DNA of 64,000 nt from Physcia stellaris (lineage: Eukaryota > Ascomycota > Lecanoromycetes > Caliciales > Physciaceae), in contig JABSSW010000048.1 of NCBI GenBank assembly GCA_018902385.1, positions 1 to 64,000 on the forward strand. The letters are read 5' to 3'. Position 1 is the first letter of the stretch; the number at the start of each line of letters is the position of its first letter. This document shows, piece after piece, positions 25,830-37,600 of this stretch. Under the pieces are notes generated by a model. That model searched no databases. It was not told the origin of the DNA and worked only from the letters and a program-made list of their open reading frames with translations. The position numbers and the translations under genes were made by a program.

Positions 25830-27223
25830 TTAAGGCTCGAAAAGCTCGAATCTGCAGTCTTTGCATCGGTGTATGCCTGCGGAAGTGATCCGCGCATGGA
25901 GGCATTCGGTGAGGCATTCGGTGAGGCATTCGGTGAGGCATTCGGTGAGGCATTTGCTGAGGCATTTGGTGGAGCATTCGGTGGAGCATTTGATAAGGCA
26001 TTTGGTGGAGGTCGATTCGGCCTGAAGAGGGCAATTCGTGGAGGTTATATCGACCATGGCATACTCGAGTAAAGCTCTTTTTTGCTTCCATTTATGCTCG
26101 TCTGCTTCGGTTCTCAATTCAACCAACTCGCTCCATTGCACTCCCTCGTCGTCGTCAGAACGATTGTCAGAATCGATCGATTCGTCGGTCATATATGTAT
26201 CGTCCGACTCATCAGAATCGTCCGGCTCGTCTGGCCAAGCTGAATGCTTTTCCCTTTCTATTCTTGTTGCCTCCGCTTTCACTCTTTCGTTCGCCTTTTT
26301 CGCCCGCTTGATATCCTTTGCAAGTTGAGCTTCTTCGGGGTTGGGATATTGTGTGGAGGATCAAGTTTCCATCTCTTTCTTTGCATCGCATTGCAGGCGT
26401 ATTTCGTCAACGATTTGAGAAGAAAACGACTGCTATGTCTGACTATTTCCTCCCTCATATGCAAGCGAATTTTCTCCTCATCGTTGGCTCGAACAGCCGT
26501 AGAAAGAGGAGAGTAATACTTCTTGAATTTGCAATGAGCATAACCACTCCATACAGAACGCTCCGTCCAAGGTTGAAAACGAAAATGCTCTTGAAACAAA
26601 GCCCCTCCAGACAGTCCTAACCGATATTCGAGATCCGAAGAAAGTTCTCCATTGATTCGTATGATTTCAGATCGTTCCAATCGCCAAAAGTATTGAAAGA
26701 TCTGACCCTCCCAAGCTTCCTGATCCTTTTGCAGCAGTTTTTGCTGTGATTCCACTTGAGAACGCGTATGTGTCTTAACCTTTGAAACATCGAATGCAAC
26801 GTCAAACATGGGACGTGCTTTAGTCAATGGATCCTGAATATGAGTTGGTTGTGGGACCGGATAGATTCCAGGCTCTTGTCTATCCAACGTCATTCCATTT
26901 CGGCCATTGATTGTGTAGTGAGGCTCTCGAAACTCGACGGGTGTTTGAGGTGTAACAGTCATTGAATGACATTCGTAGGGAGCGCTGATTTCGATCGATG
27001 CAGCAGCAGAAGTAAAGGTAGACGTAGAAGTAGGAGTAAGTTTCTGGAGAGCACCCCGTTTCTCTCGCTCTTTGGCATGGCGATTTGCTGCACCACGCGA
27101 ACGCGCCGTAGTAGGAAGGCCTAAATCCAACGTCAGCTGCATGATTTGTTGGGATTCGTTGAAATTCTCGTGGTTGAGTTGATATGGAGTTGAAGTTGAT
27201 GTTGTTGTTGGTGTTTGGATCAT
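25830..27223 (-). CDS. Unrecognised protein gene of the GC-normal island
   Basis: An open frame of 314 residues starts at the ATG at 27223. The N-terminal part is Thr/Ser-rich, with a basic stretch AANRHAKEREKRGALQKL. The central part looks globular (QEAWEGQIFQYFWRLERSE; FRFQPWTERSVWSGYAHC). Around 26.34 kb the coding character passes to another frame, which reads EEAQLAKDIKRAKKANERV and continues into an acidic Asp/Ser region. This implies one frame change or an unrecognised short intron. The gene may end before or within the 12-bp tandem repeat. No domain family was recognised. It is not an obvious transposase, reverse transcriptase or recombinase. It could be cargo of the outer element or a host gene trapped by it. 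Confidence 0.45.
25899..26011 (+). repeat. 12-bp tandem repeat, about nine units
   Basis: Units of the form GAGGCATTCGGT are repeated about nine times; the first four are nearly identical and later ones diverge. The period is a multiple of three, so frames on both strands stay open: EAFG repeats on the plus strand and TECL repeats on the minus strand. It lies at the 3' end of the island gene. Confidence 0.85.
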
Positions 27224-27489
27224 CGAACCCCGAATCCATCAATTTGTATGCGATCAAAACTCCGCATTTCAATAACTCGATGCGCCCACGTCAGAATTTA
27301 ACAAACGTTACAGTATTGGATTCCCCTCATTAAACTCTACAACTTTGACTACATAAACAAAAATCATATCAAGTTCTTGGTTGGTGTGCAATGTGCGAAA
27401 AAGTTGCACCAAAACTTTGATGTTCTTCGCCAAGATTGGTCTAACCCAATAAGGAAGTAAACTTTTTGTAGAGGAAACGATAGATATTT

Positions 27490-28362
27490 TTTTATAGGTT
27501 GTGTTCTATGTTTCGAATTTTCACAAATTGATGTTTGAAATTCGAAACAAATTGTTTGAATTATTTCGTTAAATTTGTGCATATATTGTATCGTGCAAAA
27601 ATCGTTCGAAATTTTCAAATGCAAATTCGTATTTTTCGATCAAATCATCGTGTCGTTTGATTCATTTTTTGAAAATCGCGAACGAAATTTTTATTGAATT
27701 GTAATCAAATGAATAAAAAAATAAAAAAATCAATTTAACGTCGATTTCAATGCATATTTTTTGAAATTTTACAAATTTGTGAATCGAAACGTTGTTTAAA
27801 ATCAATACAAAATTTTTGTTTTCATAAATGATCAATGTAATGAAAAATAAAACGTGATATTTGACGAAATCGTTGAAAATTTTTTGCGTAATAAAATCAT
27901 AATGTATAATTCAAACGATGTAATTTTTCAACGTGAAAACAAAAAATATAAATCGTATTTTTTTTTGAACAATGTAACAACGTTGATTTTTCGATTTCGT
28001 TATGTTTATGCGTATTTTCGATTTTCAATGCGTTCGTAAACGATCGTTTCGTTCAAAAACATGAATTGATGAATTTTTTAATCACAAAGTCGCAAACGTC
28101 AAACATCGCGTTAATTTTGATTTCGTTATAAAACACGAAAAAACGTTTATTGAACGAATCAATTTCAATGAAAATTGTAAAACAAAAAAAACGATATAAA
28201 AAAAAATTCATTTTTTTGTGTGTTCATTTTCGACGTTTCAACATTTTACACAAAATAAATTCGTTGACGACGATGTCAAATTCATCGTAAACATATCAAT
28301 ACATTTCGTTCAAATATTTGATTGAATAAAAATTAATGTATTCGAGCAAAAAAATTTTCATT
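27490..28362. other. AT-rich residual outer sequence, right part
   Basis: Mutated AT-rich DNA between the island and element A2, with no recognised domain. It is interrupted by A2 and would continue at 45237. Confidence 0.4.
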
Positions 28363-28367
28363 TTTTT

Positions 28368-28589
28368 TGTTACGAACATGTTTAACAAATAGATTTGATG
28401 AATAAACAATTGATATGATATAATCGAACAACGAATTATGTTTTAATTTTACGTCGAAATTAACGTGATTTGAAATTTGACGTCGCACATTGTTTGCAAT
28501 TTCAACATTTTGTATTTATTTATTTTTGCAAATTTATTGTTTTCGTTTAATTAATCAATAATACGTTTATTCAAACACGATTTATGATA
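28368..28589 (+). repeat. 5' LTR of element A2
   Basis: 222 bp, starts TGTTACG; matches the A1 LTR and the repeat at 45010-45231. Confidence 0.88.
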
Positions 28590-31500
28590 TTACAATAAAT
28601 TTTCAATTTTTATCGTTCGTCGTGATACGCGAACGTTCAAAAATAAAATCTCAAATCGATCAAATTTTTCGTGAAAAACAAACGACAAAAAGTTTTTTTG
28701 ACGAAACAAACAACGAAAATCGTGTAATTACAAATCGAATTTATACGTAAACGACAAAATTTTCGACGATAAAAAACGACAAAAAACGACGACGATTTTT
28801 TATTTTTATTTTTTATTTTTCGAAATAATTCGAAATTATCATGATAACAATTCAATTCAATTTTTTGCGTCAAAATTTGAATATCGACGCAATGCAACAA
28901 AACGTTGAACAAATATTAACGAAATTTCAAAAAATCGACGAAAAATTCACGATTCGTTACAAATTTTGTCAATTTTTTTTTACGTCAAACGTTGTGTCGA
29001 ATCAAAACGACGATATCACGCATTTTTTGAACATAAAAATCGTTTATCAATTGAAATATTAAATTCAACATTATTTCAACGATTTTTTGAACGTGTTCAA
29101 CGATTTACGTTTCGATCGAAACAAATACGTGATCGTTTTAAAAAAAATTTATCAATTCGTCAAAATTTACAAAATTCAAAAGCAAAATTTATTCGAAATT
29201 GACAACATTTTCGAAAAAATACACGACAAATTTAAAACGTCAAAAAATGAACAAAAACGAATCATAATTCAATTCATTGACAAACGTGTCGAATACGACG
29301 ATTTGATAAAATCGAAAAAAATTCGTCGTTTTGAACGTGTTTTCAATTTCGATTCAAATGAAAATTCAAACAATATCGACGATGACGAAAAAAAATTTGT
29401 TGATGACGATTCGATCGTTACAAATTTTGTCAAATTTTCGAAAAAAAAAAACGTACGAACAAATATTCGAATTTCGATAAATTCACAAACGATGTGAATT
29501 TTGATTGATTCACGTGAAAAATCAACGTTCACGATAAATTCACGATCAACAACGATTGATACGAAATTGTTCGATTCATAATCAAAACAATAATTGATTA
29601 AATTGAAAAAAAAAAAACAATCAAACATATTCAATTTCGTCGATATAACAATTTGAATTATTTCGAAAATAAAATAATGATAATTAATTTTTTCGAAAAT
29701 ATTTATGAAAATTCAAATCATTAACGTAACGTACGTCGAAAATATCAAAATTTGATCATGTTCGACATTCAAAATTTTCAATTTTTTTATTCGAATTTTC
29801 ATCGTTTGAATATTCAAATCAATTTCGATCAATTTATTTTGATAAAAAATTTGATTGACAAATTCATTATATCATTGAAACAAATTTTGAACAATTCGTT
29901 TCGTTATCATTTTTTTTGTTCGCGTGAAAAAATGACATTCAACAAATGTATAACGATTTGATCAACATTCGAAAAAAAAAATTCAAATTCGAATTCAAAA
30001 ATCAATTTTCGTGATTTTTAAATCGACGTTTGTTGTTTCGATTGCAATATCGTTCGTTAAATTAATCACATCGACGTTTTTTGTCAAATTCAAAAACGAT
30101 TATAAACATAATTCGATTATTGATCAATTGATTGTCACGAACAAATGTTTCATATGTAAAAAATTCAATTTTTTTTGAAAATTTTGTTTCAACGTCAATA
30201 AATTTCAAAAACGTCAATGACATAAATTACAAATGTATCAAGTGATTTTCGATATTGATTCGAACGAATTTGATTTGAAAAATTGACGATTCACGTCAAA
30301 AACGCGATTGATGAATGTTTAAAAAAATTTTATTCACGATAATAATATGTTTGATTTTTTTATCAAACGATTTTTTTAATTATCGTTTGTACGTTATTAT
30401 TCAACGATAATAAACATAAATTAAAAATTTTAATAAACATTGATGCAATTGATTATGCGTTCATTAATAAAAAAATCGCGCAATTTGTATGCAACATGTT
30501 GAACATAAAATTCGTATTTTTATTGAAATCGAAATCATTGATTGAATTCGACAATCGTCATGTTTTTTTTATAAATCACGCGATATATTTTAAATTGACG
30601 ATAAAATTACATTTCGAATTGATCGTTTTTTTGTTAATCATTAATTTTGATAATCATTCGATAATTTTAAAAAAATCATGAATGAACAAACATGAAATCA
30701 TATTGAACATGATTTACGATAAATTGATTTTTAAATTATTCAAATGTAATCATCACAACAATATATTCAATCAAACGATTCAAATTCGTCGATTGAAAAT
30801 TTTTAAATCAAATCGTCAATGAAACGTGTTTAATTGACGTCGCGATACATTATTATCGCAAAAAAATGATACAAAATACATAACGACGATGAAATTTCGA
30901 TATATCATTTTGTTTCGTTTTAAAATCAAATTTTTATTTTTTAATGTTGAAAACGAATCAAATATAATCGATTCGAAATGTTTCGAATATTCAATTCATT
31001 CAAAAATCGATATCGACGACGAGTCGTCAGCAATCGAATCAGATAATTCAGAAATTGATATTACGATTATTACGAAAACGACATTCGTCAAAAAAAAATA
31101 CTGAAAAATCAACGTAATAAACGATAAAAAACGAAAAAACAACAATTAAAATTTTGATTATTTTCAAAATTGAATTTTAACGATTCGATGAATATCGCAA
31201 TGATTGATGCAATTTTTTTTTGTTTGTTGATCGATATCAAAAATCGAAAACAAAACGTTCAATGTTTTTTCATTACGATCAATCAAATCGATTTCGCGTT
31301 CAAAACATTACAAACGAATTTTGAATCGTTAAAAATCGTCGTTATAATCAAAAAAATTTTAAAACACGAACAAATCAAATCGATATTCGAACGCATGATG
31401 AAAAAAATATTTAAATATTTTCGTCATTTATCAAAAATATTTGATTTTCAAAAAATTATCAAATTGTTTATTCATAATTTATACGATCATAAAATCGAAT

Positions 31501-32080
31501 TATTGAACGATAACAATTTTTTGTTTCGCAATCGAATGTATTTTTTATTCGAATTCAAATTTAGAAAATTGAAAAAAAATTTGAAAAAAAATTTGCAAAA
31601 AAAATTTATCGTATTTAATTAAACGACATATATTTTATTTGTTTTATTTGCGATCAAATTTAACGATCAATTACGTTTGTGTGTGAATTATCGTCGATTC
31701 AATCATATTACGAAACGCAATCGATATTTCATTTTTTTGATTGAAAAAATTTTGATCAAAATTCAAAATTGCAAATATTTGATCAAATTGAATATTATAT
31801 CAATTTTCAATAAATTTCGAATAAATGAAAAAAATGAAAAATTTATCACGTTCGTCATTTTTATGAAATCGTATAAATATCGAATATTATTTTTTGAATT
31901 AATCAACGATTTTGCGAATTGACAACATTACATAACAAAAAAAAATTTTTGTTCAATTTTTGAACGAATTTTCAAATTTATTTCAAATTTATTTAAATGA
32001 CATTTTCGAATTTACAACAAATTCAAAAAAATTTATATTTTGCACGTTCGAACAAAATTCAAAAAAAAATTCAAAAAAAT

Positions 32081-32282
32081 TGTTGAAATACAGTTTTCAA
32101 AAAAAATGCAAATTTTGCAATCAAAATTCAAATGATATAATTTGACGAAAAAAAAAATTAATACGTTTTTGTTGAAATTAATGTCTTGACATTCGCACAT
32201 TTTTTAAAAAATTTGCATATAACTTATTAAAACAACGAAATTTCAAAGCAATGAATGATAATCATTCATGATTTTTTCAATA
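32081..32282 (+). repeat. 5' LTR of element C
   Basis: 202-bp direct repeat paired with 42044-42251, preceded by AAAAT. Confidence 0.85.
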
Positions 32283-33109
32283 AATTATGAAAATCGAATT
32301 AGCAATTTTCGTTACATTTAATATCAATTACAACATGTCGAAAAACGCACAGCAATAATATTTAATCGTCGAACAATACAACAAATTTGCAATATTTCAA
32401 CAATAATCAATTTTCGAAACATTCAATTTTGTCAAATTCGAAATCGATTTAATTGAATTGACAACATTCAATACATTCAATACGTTTTCAATTACATCGA
32501 TAACATTTATCTATTTGATTTTTTACGAATTTTTCGAAACAATCAATTTTCGAATTTTTTACGAATTCGCGTATTTATTTTGCGAATTTTTCACGAATTC
32601 GTTTATTTATTATTCAATCAGATTGACGATTTCAACATTTACATTCGAAATTTGACGAACATGTCATTTTTATCAAATTTATCAACTTTTTCGATGTTTG
32701 TATCAAAAATTGTACGCAAAAATTCGAAAATTGCGTTTTTTTTTATTTTTTGCATCATCGTCACGAGTAATCGAATTTATTTTTTCGTTATGAAAATTTT
32801 TGTTTTTTTCGATGTTCGAATCAGAAATTGTACGCGAACGTTCAGAAAACGTATCATCGAAATCGACGTTCGTTCAATAATTTGTTGAACATGTGTTTTT
32901 ATTTTTTACTTTTGCGATCATTTTCGAATCGTCGTTCGCTTTTTTTTTTGATCGTTTTTTTTTGACATTTGCATTTTTCGCGAATGTTTCGAAATCAAAC
33001 AAAATGATTTTCGATCGAAATCGATCGAAAAAACATGAATTCGATTTTATTGATTGTTTAAAGATGAAATTGATTCATTCAAACGAAAAAAATACAGAAA
33101 AAATATTTT

Positions 33110-33472
33110 GTGCGAAAACACGAATTGCAAATGAAAAACAAAATCAAACAAAAAACGAAAAAATTGTTGAAACAACAAAAAAAAATTCGTTTGATCAAGA
33201 AACAAATTGAAAAATATATTTGCAAACGTTGCAAAACGATCAAATTCGATAACAACATCAAGTTTCACGAACATATTCGTATTCGACATGCGAAAAAATC
33301 GAAATCAATTGTTTCATTTGTTTTCGAATCGAAATTTTTTACGTTTTTTCGATCGATAATTTCGTCATTTTTTTCGTCATCGTTTACGTCATCGAAATTG
33401 ACAATCGAATCATTGATTACATTTTTTTCAAAATTTTTGTCGATTGCAACATCACGAAAATCGATATTCTAA
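33110..33472 (+). other. C2H2-finger-like frame within element C
   Basis: An open frame of 120 residues is Lys/Gln-rich at the start, followed by a cysteine pair CKRC (33221-33232), then HEH and a further His at 33287-33289 (CKRCKTIKF...HEHIRIRH). The spacing fits a C2H2 zinc finger. It sits in the internal part of element C, where an autonomous LTR element would carry gag-pol. Treated as part of the fossil, not as a host gene. Confidence 0.45.
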
Positions 33473-34302
33473 ACAGAAATAGCATCACGTTCAGTCATTG
33501 CATCGAAATTTTTTCGTTTTTCGATTGCGACATTTAAATCGATGTACAAATTTTCGAAAAATGCAAAAATCGTTTGTTCGTTTATTTCGTTTCGAACGTT
33601 TACATCATCGAGATTTTATTTTATCGTGAACGATTTGTTTCACATGTTCGTTGAGAAATCGAATTTATTTGATTTGCAACGACATCGAATGAATTCGATT
33701 TTTTCGAAAAACTTTGACAAATACAATCGCGACAGCAATTTCAAAAACAAATTTGATTTCATACAAAGTCGTATTACGTCATATTTTTATGCGATAATCA
33801 TATTTGTTTTCAAATCGATTAAATTCGAAACATTTGCATCAATTCATGTTCGCGAAATCGTTTCGCGTTAATTTTCGATTTCGCGATGATTTTCGATTTT
33901 ATTTATTTTTTTTACTTTTCGATTTTCAATGATTTTTCGTCTTTTTTCTGTTTGCAAACATTGTCAAAAACGTTTCGTCATTTATTGATTTATTGATTGA
34001 GTCGTGTCAAATGTTTCAAAAATTGAAAACAATGAAATATTCATGAAAATGCGTTATTGACGTTTCGTTTTTTTTCATTTTATTTCGAAGAAATATTGAA
34101 TTTTCTATTTCGAAAAAGTCATTATTTTGAAAAAGTTAACATGTTGTTTGTTTGTTTGTTTTATTCATTTTTTTTTGTTCATCGTTGATCGATTTGAAAA
34201 AACTAAAAGTTGTTGTTTTAATGAATTCGATATTTCGTTTTTTTCGTTTTATTTCGATTTGAAAAAATTTTAAAATTTGTATGTTTTGTTTTATTGTTTA
34301 AT

Positions 34303-34622
34303 TGTAAGAAATAAAAATTCAGAATTTTCGAAAATGCGATTCGCATTTCGTCAAGCAATTCGATTATCGAAATTCGAATGATTTCGAAAAAAATCAATCT
34401 CAATCATTTTACAATTCGATCAACGATAAATTCAACAAATTCATATTGTCAGTCGAAATCGCTCGAATTCGTACGATTGAATAAATAAAATGTGAATAAA
34501 AAACAATTGCAAAACGTAATTTGTTCTGTAACGATTAATAAATCAATATATTACATTTCAAATTATACATTTTTGATGTCAATAATTCATTAAACTATAT
34601 TATTTCTAATACGAATTTTACA
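34303..34622 (+). repeat. 5' LTR of element D
   Basis: 320 bp; differs from the 3' LTR at about 15 sites, all transitions. Confidence 0.88.
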
Positions 34623-37600
34623 TTTTAATCGTTATCATATTTCAAAATGATGTCATTCGTGTATATTTAACAAAATACAATTTTGTTGTTTCGCATACAT
34701 CATGTCGAATTTTGATAATGATTTGTTTTTTGAATTTGTCGAAAATGTTGACGTATTTTTTTGATTGATTTATTACAAACAACAAATCGAAAAAAATCAT
34801 AAAAAAAAAATCAAATTGCAAATTCGAAATATTGAACGTTCGAAATTTGTAATTTTTATTTCATTTATTTCTGTTTTTGATTTTGTTTGAAAATTTTTCG
34901 TCATGAAAATTATCGAAACGACATCGAATCAATATGAAAAAAAAAATTACAAAAAATGAAAAAAATATTGCAAACAAATGAAAAATCAATTCACGCAAAA
35001 CAACGTAAATCACATGATTTAATTTTCGAATTTAGTCAAAATCGCATACGTTGATATTTATTTTAAATCAAATAACAATGCGAACAAATTTTGAAACGCA
35101 AAAATCGATTTTCATTCAAACAAACAATACATTTGAAACGAATTCAAAATTTTTTTGAAAAACGACATCGAACGAGCAATCACGTTGCAACAAAATTTTT
35201 TGAAAAAATATCGCAAACACAAACAAAATCACAATCAATCGATTAAAAATTACAATGTCGAACGAATAAATATGTTTGTTGAATTGAAATTCGAATTCAA
35301 ATTCACGAAAACAATGAAATTCAACGATTTTCGTGACGAATTACGTTTGAAATTTCGTTGCATGCTTTTTAAAAAAAAAAATTTTCACAAAAACGAAATT
35401 GTTTGAACGATTCAAACGTATGAAAAACGTTCAAATTTTGAAAAAAAACTCAAAAATTTCAAAAAGCGTAAAATTTCGTTCGATATTGACAATTTTGAAA
35501 ACGAAAACGAAAAATTCAAAATTGCGAAATTCAAAAATAAAAAAATAAAAAATATTAACAAAATCAATTCGAATCACGAATCAATCAAATCGAAAAATAT
35601 TCGAATGTATCGTTGATTCGTCAACGAATTCAAAAAAATTCAAAACAAAAATAATTGTATAAATTGTGACAAATCAAATCATCAAATCGAAATTTGTACA
35701 AACAAAAAAAACAAAATCATTTTCGTTGATCAAATTTTTGAACAATCAAAAAACTAATCGATTTGATGATTTTCGTTCAAATCGTTAAAAAAAAAAATTT
35801 TCGAATTTCGATTTCGATACGTCGTTTTTTTCAAACATGAACAAAAATCATGTTAACAAAAAAAAACGACGCAAAAAATTTAAAAAATTCGTGATTCGTA
35901 AATGCGTCAAAATCAAAATTAACATACAAAACGAAAACAAAATTTGAAACGAATCGAAAGCAATATTCGATACAAAAACGAAAATTAATTTGATAAATCA
36001 TGTTTATGCGAAAAAATTGAATTTTCGTCGTTTTGAAATTTTAAATTGTGATGCAATAACAATTGACAATCATCGTTTGAAAACGTATAACGTTTATTTC
36101 GTACAATTCGAAATGTCAAACGTCAAAAAAATTAATCGTTTTTTCGAAAAATCGTTTTTGATCGTGAATTTGAATTGAAATTTAACGTTAAACATGTTTT
36201 GAATACAATTTTCGAAAATCAAAATGAATTGAAACGACGACAATATCAAAATTTGACGTTGCAAAAAAAAAACATTTCATTTTCATCACAAATCGTATCG
36301 AAAACATCGAATCAAAACAATTGATCATAAACGTCATCGATAACGAAATCGAAACGTATTTCATGTTCGTACGAATGTATATTGACAAACAATTCGACAT
36401 GCATGAAATGCATGTTTTAAAACGAATTCAAATAAAATTTGTTTTGATTGAAATGAAAAAAAAATTCGATGTCAAAATCATTTTTTTCGATATTTTGAAA
36501 ACGTATGAAAAATTCGATAACGAAAATAAAATTTACGAATTATCGAATCATGATTCAAACGATCATGTTATTGATTTAAAAAAAAACAAAAAATCGTCGC
36601 ATGAATCAATTTATTTTTTATTCGAAAATAAATTTCGAATATTACGTGTTTACATCGAAAAACATTTAATTAACGATTTCATTCGATTTTCACAATTTTT
36701 TGCAAAAATATTCATCTTGTTCGTCAAAAAAAAAACGATAATTTACGATTATACGTGAATTACAAAAATTTTAATGTTTTCACGATAAAAAATAAATATT
36801 TTTTATCGTTAATCGATGAAAATTTAAATAAATTCAACAAAATCGTCAAATATATCAATATTGATTTGATTGTTGTTTATCATCGATTGCGTATCAAACA
36901 TGAAAACGAATGAAAAACAATTTTTCGTATTCGATATGATCATTTCGAATATAACGTATTTTTTTTCGATTTCATTAACGTTTCGACGACGTTTCAAAAT
37001 TTCATCAATAAAATTTTAACGATTCGTTTCGATATTAACGTCATTGTATATTTGAATGATATAATAATTTATTCGATGAACGTCGAAATTCATGTCGACG
37101 ATGTCAAATGAATTTTTGATCGTTTTAAAAAAAATAAATTATACATTGTTTTTGAAAAATGCAAATGATTCGTTGACGAAATAAATTTTTTTGAATTCGT
37201 CGTTTTTTTTCAAAAAATGAAAATGCAAAACAAAAAAATCGAAATTATTCAACAATGATTAATATTTCGCAACGTTTTCGACATCATGCAATTTTTCGAT
37301 ATCGTTAATTTTTATCGACGATTCATTAAACATTTCAATAAAATTGTTGAATTTTTGATCGTTATGTTAAAAAAATCACAAAAATTTCGAAAAAATATTC
37401 GTAAACGCAAACGAAATCAAAATCGAAATCGCAACAAATTATCGAATATTCACATTTTTTTGATCAACGAAACATTGAAAATTTTCAAACAATTTCGCAA
37501 AACATTTATCGAAACATCAATTTTACGTCATTTCGATTTCGAACGTGTTATTCGAATCGAAATCGACGCATTCGACAAAATTTTAAAAATTATTTTATGT

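Larger units (their letters stand above)
25020..27480. other. GC-normal island inside the AT-rich block
   Basis: Within about 30 bases at each edge the composition changes from the CpT/CpC-poor mutated state to ordinary sequence with abundant CT, AG, CC and GG. The island carries one unrecognised minus-strand gene (about 25.83-27.22 kb) and a 12-bp tandem repeat. The part from 25020 to 25830 has no convincing gene. Because RIP-type mutation hits repeated DNA, a spared segment is most simply single-copy. Confidence 0.7.
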
